Source: Tistlia consotensis USBA 355
GTDB lineage: Bacteria > Pseudomonadota > Alphaproteobacteria > Kiloniellales > DSM-21159
Assembly: GCF_900177295.1 (NCBI RefSeq)
Contig: NZ_FWZX01000007.1
Coordinates: forward strand, 62,001 to 126,000
DNA: 64,000 nucleotides
Reading direction: 5' to 3'
Below the pieces are notes generated by a model that saw nothing but the letters and a program-made list of their open reading frames with translations, was not told where the DNA came from and searched no databases. A program made the translations under genes and the position numbers. This document shows positions 1 to 10,847 of this stretch, piece by piece; the first letter of the stretch is position 1, and every line of letters begins with the position of its first letter.

Positions 1-57
1 CCCGTACAGAGAGTCCGCCCATCGAACAGTCCGAGGGCGGCGGCGAGGAACAGAGCC

Positions 58-225
58 ATGGCCAAGTCCGTGACGCAGTGGATCAAGCTGGTGAGCACCG
101 CCGACACCGGCTACTTCTACGTCATCAAGAAGAACCCGCGGAACCAGACCGAGAAGATGGCTTTCCGCAAGTACGATCCGCGCGCGCGCAAGCACGTCGA
201 GTTCAAGGAAGCCAAGATGAAGTAG
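58..225 (+). CDS. rpmG: 50S ribosomal protein L33
   Basis: This 55-residue basic protein is ribosomal protein L33, a small component of the large ribosomal subunit near the E site. The sequence opens [20 protein letters not shown] and contains the family stretch YVIKKNPRN followed by KMAFRKYDP, ending in a Lys-rich tail; the length equals that of the usual bacterial L33. It lacks the four zinc-binding cysteines of the alternative form, so it is the cysteine-free type. The ATG follows the purine-rich sequence GAGGAACAGAG. A strong hairpin lies about 45 bases after the stop. The gene appears monocistronic as far as the window shows. Confidence 0.97.
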   Translation: MAKSVTQWIKLVSTADTGYFYVIKKNPRNQTEKMAFRKYDPRARKHVEFKEAKMK

Positions 226-270
226 CGTCGCCGCGGAGCCCAGGCTCCGCCGGCAGACCTGCTGACGCCG

Positions 271-296
271 AAACGGCCGCCTCCGGGCGGCCGTTT
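271..296. terminator. Hairpin terminator between rpmG and pleD
   Basis: A perfect 11-bp stem (arms 271-281 and 286-296, 5' arm AAACGGCCGCC) encloses a 4-base loop. The arm ends give A's on one side and T's on the other, so the element can terminate in both directions. It lies between the convergent genes rpmG and pleD and probably serves both. Confidence 0.75.
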
Positions 297-341
297 CGCG
301 TTCTCGCCGCCGCACGGCGTCCCGACGCCGGCGGCCCCGCC

Positions 342-1757
342 TCAGGGGCGGCCGTAGGCGTACTGCGGGTCGGACTCGGAGAGGTCGGCCGGCCGGGCGG
401 CGACGACGCGGTCGCGGCCGCCGCCCTTGGCCTCGTAGAGCGCCGCGTCGGCGCGCTTCAGCAGCTGGTCGCCGGTCTCCATCGGGTCGGTCGCGGTGGC
501 GACGCCGGCCGAGAAGGTGACCGTCAGTCCCTCGTCGCGCCCGGGCACCCCGAAGCGCTTCTCGCCGATCAGCCGGCGCAGGCGGTCGGCCACCGCCAGG
601 GCGTGCTCGGCGTCGGTGTCGGGCATGATCACCACGAACTCCTCGCCGCCGTAGCGGGCCAGCATGTCGAAGCTGCGCACGTTGTTGCCGACGCGCTGGG
701 AGACCTCCTTCAGCACGGCGTCGCCGGCGTCGTGGCCGAGCTCGTCGTTGACCAGCTTGAAGCGGTCCAGGTCGAACAGCATGATCGAGACCGGCTTGCT
801 GCTGTCGGCCATCTCCATCAGCTTGCGCTCGAGATGGGCCTTCAGATAGCGCCGGTTGTAGGCGCCGGTCAGCGGGTCGGTGTAGGCCATCGAGACGGTG
901 CGGTCGAGCAGGCTGCGCAGGCGATGGTAGTAGCGGCGCCGGCGCAGCTGGGTGCGCACCCGGGCGCGCAGCTCGTTGCGGTCGACCGGCTCGATCAGGT
1001 AGTCGGAGACGCCGAGCTCGAGGCCCTTGGCGAGACGCGGCAGGTCGGATTCGTCGAGCACCAGCAGCAGCGGCAGCTGGCGCGTCGTCTCCTGGCTGCG
1101 CAGCTGGCCGCAGAGCCGCATGCCGTCCTGGCCGCTGAGGTCGATGTGCACGATCGCGAGGTCGAGGGCCGGCTCGGCCTGGCTGCGCTGCATGGCCTCG
1201 GCGGCGTCGCCGACGATCTCGACCTCGTGGCCGGCCTGGCGCAGCTGGTCGGCGATGCGCTGGGAGCGATGCTGCTGGGCGTCGACGATCAGGACGTGCG
1301 CGCCGGCCAGCGCCTCCTCGGCGCCGAGATCCTCGAGCTCGCTCGAGCCGGCCGTCGCCTGGCGCGCCCGCAGCTCGTCGGTCAGGGTCTTCAAGCGGAC
1401 CAGCGAGCGCACCCGCGCGAAGAGCGCATGGTCGTTGATCGGCTTCGAGAGGAAGTCGTCGGCGCCGGCCTCCAGGCCGCGCACGCGGTCGCTGACGTCG
1501 GTCAGCGCGGTCACCATGACGACGGGGATGTGGCGGGTCTGGGGGTCCTGGCGCAGCCGGCGGCAGACCTCGAAGCCGTCCATGCCGGGCATCATGACGT
1601 CGAGCAGGATGACGTCCGGCGAATCGGCGACCGCGCGCTCCAGGGCACCGGCGCCGTCGAACGCGGTGATGACGTCGAAGTACTCAGCGGTGAGCTTGGC
1701 CTCGAGGACCTTGACGTTGGGGAGGATGTCGTCGACGACGAGGATGCGCGCGGACAA
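342..1757 (-). CDS. pleD: PleD-type response regulator / diguanylate cyclase
   Basis: This 471-residue protein makes cyclic di-GMP from two GTP and, in Caulobacter, drives the swarmer-to-stalked transition. Three domains are visible. A receiver at about 4-120 has acidic residues D9/D10, phosphoacceptor D53 and a Lys in LSKPIND. A second receiver at about 150-275 is degenerate, with IEPV where the conserved Lys-Pro belongs, matching the adaptor receiver of PleD. A C-terminal GGDEF domain has active-site GGEEF and an intact product-inhibition I-site (RSFD five residues upstream). The start is TTG, preceded by AGGGGT; no better start fits the receiver boundary. It lies 24 bases after divK on the same strand, an operon typical of alphaproteobacteria. 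Confidence 0.93.
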   Translation of the reverse strand: MSARILVVDDILPNVKVLEAKLTAEYFDVITAFDGAGALERAVADSPDVILLDVMMPGMDGFEVCRRLRQDPQTRHIPVVMVTALTDVSDRVRGLEAGADDFLSKPINDHALFARVRSLVRLKTLTDELRARQATAGSSELEDLGAEEALAGAHVLIVDAQQHRSQRIADQLRQAGHEVEIVGDAAEAMQRSQAEPALDLAIVHIDLSGQDGMRLCGQLRSQETTRQLPLLLVLDESDLPRLAKGLELGVSDYLIEPVDRNELRARVRTQLRRRRYYHRLRSLLDRTVSMAYTDPLTGAYNRRYLKAHLERKLMEMADSSKPVSIMLFDLDRFKLVNDELGHDAGDAVLKEVSQRVGNNVRSFDMLARYGGEEFVVIMPDTDAEHALAVADRLRRLIGEKRFGVPGRDEGLTVTFSAGVATATDPMETGDQLLKRADAALYEAKGGGRDRVVAARPADLSESDPQYAYGRP

Positions 1758-1781
1758 GGCTCTGGTTCCGACCCCTGCCGA

Positions 1782-2183
1782 CTAGCTGAGGAAGCGTTCG
1801 ACGGTTTCCAGGAACTTGGTGACCGAGATCGGCTTGGCGATGTAGGCCTCGCAGCCGCCCTCGCGGATCTTCTCTTCGTCGCCCTTCATGGCGAAGGCGG
1901 TCACGGCGATCACGGGAATCTGCTTGAGGTTGTCGTCCTCCTTGATCCACTTGGTGACCTCCAGGCCCGAGACCTCGGGCAGCTGGATGTCCATCAGGAT
2001 CAGGTCCGGACGGTGCTGGCGCGCGATCTTCAGGGCTTCCATGCCGTCCTTGGTCTGCAGGATATTGTAGCCATGGGCTTCCAGCAGATCGTGGAAGAGC
2101 TTCATGTTGAGGTCGTTGTCCTCGACGACCAGCACGGTCTTCGGTTCGCCCCCGACTTCCGCGCCGTTCTTCCCGTCCGTCAT
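1782..2183 (-). CDS. divK: Single-domain response regulator DivK
   Basis: This is a 133-residue stand-alone receiver domain. In alphaproteobacteria DivK is phosphorylated by DivJ, dephosphorylated by PleC, and acts through the CckA-CtrA pathway to control polarity and division. Visible features are acidic residues in VVEDND, phosphoacceptor D65 in [13 protein letters not shown], the Thr in VIAVTAFAM and the Lys in YIAKPIS. I chose the ATG at 2183 because AGGGGAG lies nine bases upstream; a GTG at 2237 in the same frame would add 18 residues unrelated to the family. It is the first gene of the divK-pleD operon. A CtrA-like site lies about 95 bases upstream of the start. Confidence 0.94.
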   Translation of the reverse strand: MTDGKNGAEVGGEPKTVLVVEDNDLNMKLFHDLLEAHGYNILQTKDGMEALKIARQHRPDLILMDIQLPEVSGLEVTKWIKEDDNLKQIPVIAVTAFAMKGDEEKIREGGCEAYIAKPISVTKFLETVERFLS

Positions 2184-2277
2184 TTCGCGCAAGCTCCCCT
2201 GAAGCACCGTGTCCCCTCCCCGTACACTAGCAGACACTCATACGCCTTCCGGCACTGCATTTCTAATCGTCCGAGGG

Positions 2278-2292
2278 TTAACGTTTCGTTAG
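2278..2292 (-). promoter_or_regulatory. Candidate CtrA-binding site upstream of divK
   Basis: Read on the minus strand the site is CTAACGAAACGTTAAC. That is the CtrA consensus TTAA-N7-TTAAC with one mismatch in the first half. It lies in the 148-bp divergent region between divK and the ROK kinase gene, about 95 bases from the divK start. CtrA control of divK is known in Caulobacter; binding here is inferred. Confidence 0.5.
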
Positions 2293-2331
2293 GCACATGA
2301 TCGTCGCAACGCCGGCCGAAGGAGCCGTTGA

Positions 2332-3240
2332 ATGAGACTCGGAATCGACCTCGGCGGCACGAAGATCTCGGGCCTGGCGCTCGATCAGCAGGGCCGGACC
2401 CTGGCGCGCTGCCGCAGCGCGACGCCGCGCGGCGACTACGCGGCGACGCTGGAGGCGATCGCCGCCATCGTCGCGCGCCTGGAGGCCGAGACCGGCCGCC
2501 GCGGCTCCGTCGGAGTCGCGATCCCCGGCACGGTCTCCAGCCTGACCGGCCTGGTCAAGAACGCCAACTCGACCTGGCTGATCGGCGAGCCCCTCGACCG
2601 CGACCTGGCGGAGCGGCTGGACCGGCCCGTGCGGGTCGAGAATGACGCCAACTGCTTCGCCCTGTCCGAGGCGACCGACGGCGCCGGCGCCGGCGCGCCG
2701 ACCGTGTTCGGCGTGATCCTCGGCACCGGGGTCGGCGGCGGCCTGGTCGTCGAGGGCCGGCCGCTGCCCGGCCGCGACGGCATCGCCGGCGAGTGGGGCC
2801 ACAATCCCCTGCCCTGGCCGCAGGACGACGAACGGCCCGGCCCGCCCTGCTATTGCGGCCGCCGGGGCTGCGTCGAGACCTTCCTGTCCGGCCCGGCCCT
2901 GGCGCGCGAGGCCGGCGCCGGCAGCGGCGAGGCCGCGGTCCTGGCCGCCGAGGCCGGCGAGCCGCGCGCCCAGGCCGCGCTGGCGCGCTACGTCGAGCGC
3001 CTCGGGCGCGGCCTGGCCCACGTCATCAACATCTTCGACCCGCACGTCGTCGTGCTCGGCGGCGGCCTCTCGGAGCTGCCGCTGCTCTATCGCGAGGTGC
3101 CGCCGCGGCTCGCCGGCTGGGTCTTCTCGGACCGGCCGGACACGCCGATCCGGGCACCGCGCTTCGGCGCCGACTCGGGCGTCCGAGGCGCCGCCTGGCT
3201 GTGGCGCGAGGAGGAGCTGGCGGAGGCCGTCGGCGCGTGA
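2332..3240 (+). CDS. ROK-family sugar kinase (fructokinase or N-acetylglucosamine kinase type)
   Basis: This 302-residue ROK protein should phosphorylate a hexose with ATP in the cytoplasm. It begins MRLGIDLGGTK, the phosphate-binding loop of the family. It has the catalytic stretch ENDANCFALSE, the glycine-rich GTGVGGGLVVEG, and the ROK zinc site with His157 in EWGHNPL and CYCGRRGCVETF (C173, C175, C180). This set is seen in fructokinase (Mak) and NagK; the sequence alone does not fix the substrate. The ATG follows AAGGAG with good spacing. Its stop overlaps the GTG start of dinB, so the two are probably cotranscribed, although their functions are not obviously linked. Confidence 0.9.
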   Translation: MRLGIDLGGTKISGLALDQQGRTLARCRSATPRGDYAATLEAIAAIVARLEAETGRRGSVGVAIPGTVSSLTGLVKNANSTWLIGEPLDRDLAERLDRPVRVENDANCFALSEATDGAGAGAPTVFGVILGTGVGGGLVVEGRPLPGRDGIAGEWGHNPLPWPQDDERPGPPCYCGRRGCVETFLSGPALAREAGAGSGEAAVLAAEAGEPRAQAALARYVERLGRGLAHVINIFDPHVVVLGGGLSELPLLYREVPPRLAGWVFSDRPDTPIRAPRFGADSGVRGAAWLWREEELAEAVGA

Positions 3241-4523
3241 CCACGCTCTGCCGCGACTGCTTCTCGCTGCTCGACGAGCCGCCGGCGGACGGCCGCTGCC
3301 CGCGCTGCCGGCACCGGCGCCTGGTCGCGCATCCGGAGCTGACGGCCCTGTCGATCGCGCACCTCGACTGCGACGCCTTCTACGCCTCGGTCGAGAAGCG
3401 CGACGACCCCAGCCTGCGCGACAAGCCGGTGATCGTCGGCGGCGGCCATCGCGGTGTCGTCTCGGCGGCCTGCTACGTCGCCCGGCTCTACGGCGTCCGC
3501 TCGGCCATGCCGATGTTCAAGGCGCTGGCGGCCTGCCCTGATGCCGTCGTCATCAAGCCGAACATGGCCAAGTACCGCGAGGCCGGCGAGGAGATCCGCC
3601 GGCGCATGCGCGCGCTGACGCCGCTGGTCGAGCCGCTGTCGATCGACGAGGCCTTCCTGGACCTGACCGGCACCGAGAAGCTGCACCACGGGGCGCCGGC
3701 GGTCACGCTGGCGCGGCTCGCCGCCGAGATCGAGCGCGAGCTGTCGCTGACCGTCTCGATCGGCCTCAGCTGCAACAAGTTCCTGGCCAAGATCGCCTCC
3801 GACCTCGACAAGCCGCGCGGCTTCGCGGTGATCGGCGCGGCCGAGGCAAAGGACTTCCTGGCCGACCGCCCGGTCTCGCTGCTGTGGGGCGTCGGCAAGG
3901 CCCTGAACGCCTCGCTGGAGCGCGAGGGCATCCGCCGGATCCGCGACCTCTGGCCCTACGAGGAGGCGGAGCTGATCGCGCGCCACGGCGCCATGGGCCG
4001 GCGCCTCTACCGCATGAGCCGCGGCCTCGACGACCGCAGGGTCGATCCCGACGCGCCGACCAAGTCGATTTCCGCGGAGACGACCTTCGACAGCAACCTC
4101 AGCGACCCCGAGGCGCTGCTCGCCGAGCTCTGGCCGCTCTGCGAGACCGTGGCCCGGCGGCTGCGCAAGGCCGGGCTCGGCGGCCGCACGGTGACCCTGA
4201 AGCTCAAGACCGGCCAGTTCCGCAACATCACCCGCAGCCGCAGCCTGTCGAGCCCGACCCAGCTCGCCGACATCCTCTACCGCGAAGGCAAGGCGCTGCT
4301 GCTGGCGGCGGCCGACGGCACCGCCTTCCGGCTGATCGGCATCGGCGCCTCGGAGCTGGGCCCGGCCGCCGAGGCCGACCAGCCCGACCTGCTGGAGCCG
4401 GACCGCGCACGCCGTGCCCAGGTCGCCCGCGCCGTCGAGAGCGTGCGCGAGCGCCTGGGCAGCGAGGCGATCACGCGCGGCCGCGGCCTGACGCGCCCGG
4501 GACCCGGCAAGGCGCCGCGCTGA
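3237..4523 (+). CDS. dinB: DNA polymerase IV (Y family) with N-terminal Cys cluster
   Basis: This 428-residue translesion polymerase extends damaged or mismatched primers without proofreading. The palm motifs are clear: IAHLDCDAFYASVE for the first catalytic acidic residue and LSIDEAFLDLTG for the second pair. They are followed by the thumb SIGLSCNKFLAKIASD and a little-finger domain reaching about residue 390. Before the catalytic core lies a short segment with CRDC and CPRC pairs, probably a small zinc-binding knuckle, which is seen in other alphaproteobacterial DinB proteins. The start is a GTG overlapping the previous stop (GTGA). No beta-clamp motif could be assigned with certainty at the C-terminus. 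Confidence 0.93.
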   Translation: MTTLCRDCFSLLDEPPADGRCPRCRHRRLVAHPELTALSIAHLDCDAFYASVEKRDDPSLRDKPVIVGGGHRGVVSAACYVARLYGVRSAMPMFKALAACPDAVVIKPNMAKYREAGEEIRRRMRALTPLVEPLSIDEAFLDLTGTEKLHHGAPAVTLARLAAEIERELSLTVSIGLSCNKFLAKIASDLDKPRGFAVIGAAEAKDFLADRPVSLLWGVGKALNASLEREGIRRIRDLWPYEEAELIARHGAMGRRLYRMSRGLDDRRVDPDAPTKSISAETTFDSNLSDPEALLAELWPLCETVARRLRKAGLGGRTVTLKLKTGQFRNITRSRSLSSPTQLADILYREGKALLLAAADGTAFRLIGIGASELGPAAEADQPDLLEPDRARRAQVARAVESVRERLGSEAITRGRGLTRPGPGKAPR

Positions 4524-4615
4524 TCAGACACAGGGGAGCATCGGCAAGATGCTGGTTCACCTCGCACCGGCAGCGTGGCACCGTTGCCTGCACGGCGCTG
4601 AACGGAGGACCCGCG

Positions 4616-5716
4616 ATGACGGAAGCCTTGGACGTCCTGGTGGTCGGGGCCGGTCCGGTCGGCATGGCGGCGGCCCTGGAGCTGAACCGGCTGGGCCGGA
4701 GCGTGCGCATCATCGACAGCAACGAGGGCCGGACGACGCTCAGCAAGGCGCTGGCGGTCAACGCCAAGACGCTGGAGCTCATGAAGCCGCTCGGCCTCGA
4801 TGAGCGCATCGTCGCGGACGGCCTGGAGATCCACGGCGCCCAGCTCTTCTTCGACGGCGAGCCGCTGGTCCGCGTGCAGCTCGCCGCACCGCCGGGCCAC
4901 AGGAACTTCCTCCTCTCCCTGCCGCAGAGCGAAACCGAGCGCATCTTCGAGGAGACGCTGGCCGAGCGCGGCATCACCGTCGACCGGCAGACCGAGCTGG
5001 TGAGCCTCGAGGACGACGGCCGGGGCGTCGCCGCAAGGCTGCGCGGCCCGGACGGCGAGAGCGAGCAGCGCGCGCTCTGGCTGCTCGGCGCCGACGGCGC
5101 CCGCTCGACCGTGCGCCAGGAGCTCGGCCTGAGCTTCGCCGGCAAGCACTACGACGAGCACTGGAGTCTCGCCGACCTGACCTTCGACTGGCCCGAGGCC
5201 CGGGAGAACATCAACCTCTTCCTGAGCCGCGACGGTCACGTCGACTTCCTGGCACGCATCGAGGGCGACCGCTGGCGGCTGGTCTCGACGGCGCCCGGCG
5301 TCGCCGAGCGCCTGCCGCGCGGCGCGGTGCTGCGCGAGTCGCACTGGCAGTCGGACTTCCACGTCGCCCTGCGCCAGGTCGAGAGCTACCGCAAGGGACG
5401 CTGCTGCCTGGCCGGCGACGCCGCGCACGTCCATTCGCCGGCCGGAGGGCGCGGCATGAACCTCGGCATCTGGGACGCGGTCTCCTTTGCCCGGCGGCTC
5501 GACGCCGGCACGCTCGACGGCTACGACGCCGAGCGCCACCCGATCGGGCGCAAGGTGCTGGACTTCACCGACCGGCTGTTCGCCGTCATGAGGCTGAGCA
5601 ACCCGCTGGCCCAGGGCCTGCGCAACGCCGCGCTCCGCCACATCGCGCCCTTGCCCGTCCCGCGCAGGCGCCTCAGCCGGGCGCTGCTCGGCCTCGATAC
5701 CGAAGGGATGGCCTGA
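4616..5716 (+). CDS. FAD-dependent monooxygenase (PheA/UbiH-like)
   Basis: This 366-residue flavoprotein belongs to the group A aromatic hydroxylases. The Rossmann motif VVGAGPVGMAAALEL lies near residues 8-22, the DG motif appears as LLGADGARSTVRQ, and the GD motif reads CLAGDAAHVHSPAGGRGMN with NLGIWDA after it. Such enzymes use NAD(P)H and O2 to hydroxylate aromatic or polyketide substrates; the substrate here is unknown. The length fits the catalytic core only, without the C-terminal thioredoxin-like domain of phenol hydroxylases. The ATG follows CGGAGGA. Its neighbours give no pathway context; the convergent MFS gene begins 12 bases downstream. Confidence 0.85.
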   Translation: MTEALDVLVVGAGPVGMAAALELNRLGRSVRIIDSNEGRTTLSKALAVNAKTLELMKPLGLDERIVADGLEIHGAQLFFDGEPLVRVQLAAPPGHRNFLLSLPQSETERIFEETLAERGITVDRQTELVSLEDDGRGVAARLRGPDGESEQRALWLLGADGARSTVRQELGLSFAGKHYDEHWSLADLTFDWPEARENINLFLSRDGHVDFLARIEGDRWRLVSTAPGVAERLPRGAVLRESHWQSDFHVALRQVESYRKGRCCLAGDAAHVHSPAGGRGMNLGIWDAVSFARRLDAGTLDGYDAERHPIGRKVLDFTDRLFAVMRLSNPLAQGLRNAALRHIAPLPVPRRRLSRALLGLDTEGMA

Positions 5717-5728
5717 CCGGCCGCCGTC

Positions 5729-6958
5729 CTACTCCGCGGCCGCGGCCGCCCGGCGATGATGGCCGCGCAGGCGGACCACCGCGGCGAGGACGATCAGCAG
5801 CGGCACCACGACGGCCAGGTTGAGAGCCTGCCAGCCCAGCGCCTCGTGGATCGCGCCGCTCGAGAAGGCGGTGATCGCCACCGTCGTGAAGACGCAGAGG
5901 TCGTTGGCCGCCTGGACCTTGGCCTTCTCCTCCGGCCGGTAGGTCCGGGTCAGCAGGGTCGAGCCGCCGACGAAGAGGAAGTTCCAGCCGAGGCCGAGCA
6001 GGAACAGCGCGCCGCCGAACTGCTCGACCGCCTCGCCGCTCAGGTTGATCGCGACGCAGGCGAGGATCAGCAGGGCGCCAATCGCCAGGATGCGGTGGAT
6101 GCCGAAGCGCTGGATCAGGCTGCCGGTGAAGAACGACGGCCCGTACATGCCGATCACGTGCAGCTGGATGACGAAGGCCGCGGTCTCGAAGGTGTGGTCG
6201 CAGGCCAGCATGGCCGGCGGCGTCGAAACCATGATCAGGTTCATGGCGCCATAGCCGACCATGCCGCAGAGCACGGCGACCAGGAAGGCCGGCTGCGCCG
6301 CGATCTGCGTCAGGGGCCGGCCCGAGCCGCCCTCGGCCTCGCGCTTCGGCAGCGGGATCTGGATCAGCTGCAGGATCGCCATCGAGGCCAGCATCAGCAC
6401 GGCGATCGAGGCGTAGGCGCCGGCGAACATCACCGGCGCGAAGAGCTCGCGGGTGTGCTTGGCGAGCTCCGGCCCCAGGATCCCGGCCACGACCCCGCCG
6501 GCCAGGACCAGCGAGATCGCCTTGGCCTTGAAGGCGTCGCTCGCCGTGTCGGCGGCCGCGAAGCGGTAGTACATGGCGCCGGCGGCGAAGACGCCGAAGC
6601 AGAAGCCGGCGGCGCAGAGCAGCAGGAAGTCGGCCCGGTAGACCGCCTCGATGCCGAGGCCCGCGCCGAGGATGCCGAACAGGGCACCGAGCGTGAAGCC
6701 GAAGCGCCTGCCGCGATGCTTCATGATCAGCGAGGCCGGCACCGTCGACAGCATCATCGCCAGGAACTGGATCGCCAGCGGCAGGGTCGCCAGCTTGGGA
6801 TCGCCGGCCAGGCTGCCGCCGACGATCGCCGTGATCGTCATGAGCATCGACTGGCTGCTCATCGAGAGCGCCTGGCAGGTCGCGAGCAGCCAGACGTTGC
6901 GGACCGTCGGGTCGCGCGGCGCGTGGGTCGGGGCTGGAGCGGTCTGGCGGGGCGTCAT
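5729..6958 (-). CDS. MFS transporter
   Basis: This 409-residue inner-membrane protein has about 12 hydrophobic segments in two halves, joined by a charged cytoplasmic loop (PLPKREAEGGSGR) near the middle. That is the layout of a major facilitator superfamily carrier. The loop after the second helix carries KHRGRRFGF, a degenerate form of the family's inter-helix motif. The substrate cannot be named. I chose the ATG at 6958; a longer frame from 6982 would add MLCLCSPA, which looks less natural, and neither start has a strong ribosome-binding site. Convergent with the monooxygenase gene. Confidence 0.8.
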   Translation of the reverse strand: MTPRQTAPAPTHAPRDPTVRNVWLLATCQALSMSSQSMLMTITAIVGGSLAGDPKLATLPLAIQFLAMMLSTVPASLIMKHRGRRFGFTLGALFGILGAGLGIEAVYRADFLLLCAAGFCFGVFAAGAMYYRFAAADTASDAFKAKAISLVLAGGVVAGILGPELAKHTRELFAPVMFAGAYASIAVLMLASMAILQLIQIPLPKREAEGGSGRPLTQIAAQPAFLVAVLCGMVGYGAMNLIMVSTPPAMLACDHTFETAAFVIQLHVIGMYGPSFFTGSLIQRFGIHRILAIGALLILACVAINLSGEAVEQFGGALFLLGLGWNFLFVGGSTLLTRTYRPEEKAKVQAANDLCVFTTVAITAFSSGAIHEALGWQALNLAVVVPLLIVLAAVVRLRGHHRRAAAAAE

Positions 6959-7068
6959 GGCCGGCGAGCATAGGCAAAGCATGGGGCCTCAGCTAGACGG
7001 GACGTCGCAGGTCTGCCTTGAGGCGGATCAAGCGGCCGCGCCGCCGCGCAGCCACCCGATACTGCGGG

Positions 7069-7530
7069 TCAGCCGGCCCGCCGGCCGAGTTTCCGGGTCT
7101 CGATCCCGGTCACCAGGATCGCCGTCAGGACATTGCCGCCGAGCAGCTTGTTGCCGACCTTGAGCAGGCGCTGCTTGGTGAACTGGATGTCGTCGACGTG
7201 CTCCTGGACGTAGCGCAGCGAGTAGAGGCTGTAGAGCTCGGTGATGAAGGCGTCGCGCAGCTGCGGCAGGCGGTTCTGCAGGTCGGTTATGGCGACGTCG
7301 CCGCCGACCTCCAGCTTGATCGCCAGGGTGACGTGCTCGGTGACGACGCCTTCGCGAATCATCGGCACGATGAAGGGGGCCATCGTGACGTACTTCGGCG
7401 CCGGCGCCGGCCTGGCCGCCGCCTCCTGCTTCTTCTGCTCGGCCAGGTAGGGCAGCCCGACCTTCCACAGCGCGATGCCGCCGCCGCCGAGCAGCAGGAT
7501 GACGAGAAAGAGGATGATCGCCTTGCGCAT
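7069..7530 (-). CDS. FliL-like membrane protein
   Basis: This 153-residue protein has one N-terminal membrane helix (AIILFLVILLLGGGGIALW), a short Ala/Pro linker, and a periplasmic domain that resembles FliL. The FliL signs are the opening strand VTMAPFIVPMI, a long central strand THVTLAIKLEV-like segment, LPQLRDAFITELYSL, and a C-terminal helix KVGNKLLGG. FliL associates with the flagellar motor and stator. No other flagellar gene is in the window, so the gene is either a solitary FliL homologue or a related protein with another role. A CtrA-like site lies 61 bases upstream, which fits control of flagellar-type genes. The family assignment is by motif reading only. Confidence 0.6.
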   Translation of the reverse strand: MRKAIILFLVILLLGGGGIALWKVGLPYLAEQKKQEAAARPAPAPKYVTMAPFIVPMIREGVVTEHVTLAIKLEVGGDVAITDLQNRLPQLRDAFITELYSLYSLRYVQEHVDDIQFTKQRLLKVGNKLLGGNVLTAILVTGIETRKLGRRAG

Positions 7531-7590
7531 CGAGGCGGGCCTGCGGGTCTGGTCCGGGGGGATCGGCGGACCAGCCTAGCAGCCGGCCCG

Positions 7591-7605
7591 TTAGGGCAGG
7601 GTTAA
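7591..7605 (-). promoter_or_regulatory. Candidate CtrA-binding site upstream of the FliL-like gene
   Basis: The plus strand reads TTAG-N7-TTAA followed by C, one mismatch from the CtrA consensus TTAA-N7-TTAA. It lies about 61 bases upstream of the FliL-like start and is the only such element in this divergent region. The region also carries the thi leader promoter on the other strand. Binding is inferred, not shown. Confidence 0.45.
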
Positions 7606-7633
7606 CGCCGGCAGCGACGCCGAGGCGGATCGC

Positions 7634-7663
7634 TTGACAGGCCCGTCGCGACGTCCCCAGACT
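7634..7663 (+). promoter_or_regulatory. Putative promoter of the thi operon
   Basis: A perfect -35 hexamer TTGACA lies at 7634-7639. An 18-base spacer leads to CAGACT at 7658-7663 as a weak -10. Transcription would begin at about 7670, exactly where the TPP riboswitch starts. The -10 match is poor, so the call rests mainly on the -35 element and its position. Confidence 0.45.
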
Positions 7664-7671
7664 GGCGGCTC

Positions 7672-9763
<2,092 letters not shown>

Positions 9764-9764
9764 C

Positions 9765-10847
9765 ATGCGCGTGCTGGTCAGGGGCGCCGGCGTCGCGGGC
9801 CTCGCCGTCGCCCACGAGCTCGCCGTCGGCGGTGCCGAGGTCACGCTGGTCGAGCGGGAGCCGGCGCCGGGCGGCGGCGCCTCCTGGTACGCCGGCGGCA
9901 TGCTGGCGCCCTTCTGCGAGCGCGAGAGCGCGGAGCCGGCGGTGCTCGTGCTCGGCCGCAACGCCGCCCGCTGGTGGCAGGCGGCCCTGCCGGGCCTCGT
10001 GCGCTTCGAGGGCACGCTGGTCGTCGCTCCGCCGAGGGACAGCGGCGAGCTGGCGCGCTTCGCCGCCCGCACGGAAGGTGCCCGCCGGCTCGACGCTGCG
10101 GCTGTCGCGGCGCTCGAGCCGGATCTCGCCGGCCGCTTCCGGAGCGGCCTCTTCTTCGGACAGGAAGCGCATCTCGACCCGCGCCGCGCGCTGCTGCGGC
10201 TCCACGCCAGGCTGGTCACGCTCGGGGTGCGCTGCCACTTCGGCCGGACCGCGCCGCCGCCCGGCCAGCGCTTCGAGCGGACGGTCGACTGCACCGGCAT
10301 GGCGGCCGGGCGGCCGGGCCTGCGCGGCGTGCGCGGCGAGATGCTCTACCTGGAGACCGGGGAGATCGCCCTCTCCCGCCCGGTGCGGCTGATCCATCCG
10401 CGCTTCCCCGTCTACGTCGTGCCGCGCGGCGCAGGCCGCTTCATGGTCGGCGCGACGATGATCGAGAGCGCGGCCGAGGGCCCCGTTTCCGCACGCTCGA
10501 TGATGGAGCTGCTGAACGCCGCCTACGCGCTGCACCCGGCCTTCGGCGAGGCGCGCGTCGTCGAGGCCTCCAGCGGCGTCAGGCCCGCCTATGCCGACAA
10601 CCTGCCGCGGATCGAGGCCGAGGGCGACCGGCTGTTCGTCAACGGCTTCCACCGCCACGGCTTCCTGCTGGCGCCGGCGCTCGCGGCGCGGGCGGCACGC
10701 CTTGTCCTTTCCCATGATGCCGAACCGGAGAACAGCGATGAGACTGATCGTCAACGGCAGGGAGCTCGAGTCGGAAGCGACGACGCTCGCAGCGCTGCTG
10801 GCCGAGCTGAAGTTCCTCGGCAACTGCTACGCGACAGCGGTCAATAG
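9765..10847 (+). CDS. thiO: Glycine oxidase ThiO
   Basis: This FAD enzyme of the DAO family oxidises glycine to iminoglycine, which ThiG uses to build the thiazole ring of thiamine. The dinucleotide motif [15 protein letters not shown] opens the protein and is followed by [18 protein letters not shown]. The C-terminal substrate/FAD region contains [15 protein letters not shown] and [16 protein letters not shown]. The start lies one base after the thiC stop. The frame runs 110 bp into thiS, adding about 36 polar residues after the point where the family usually ends ([11 protein letters not shown]). The stop has probably been lost through a small indel, or the tail is real. Confidence 0.87.
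   Translation: MRVLVRGAGVAGLAVAHELAVGGAEVTLVEREPAPGGGASWYAGGMLAPFCERESAEPAVLVLGRNAARWWQAALPGLVRFEGTLVVAPPRDSGELARFAARTEGARRLDAAAVAALEPDLAGRFRSGLFFGQEAHLDPRRALLRLHARLVTLGVRCHFGRTAPPPGQRFERTVDCTGMAAGRPGLRGVRGEMLYLETGEIALSRPVRLIHPRFPVYVVPRGAGRFMVGATMIESAAEGPVSARSMMELLNAAYALHPAFGEARVVEASSGVRPAYADNLPRIEAEGDRLFVNGFHRHGFLLAPALAARAARLVLSHDAEPENSDETDRQRQGARVGSDDARSAAGRAEVPRQLLRDSGQ

Noticed and set aside
78-2300. A 740-codon open frame on the plus strand across pleD and divK
   Set aside because: It runs antisense to two well-recognised genes, has low-complexity Arg/Ala/Gly/Val composition and no family motif. It is a typical shadow frame of GC-rich DNA.
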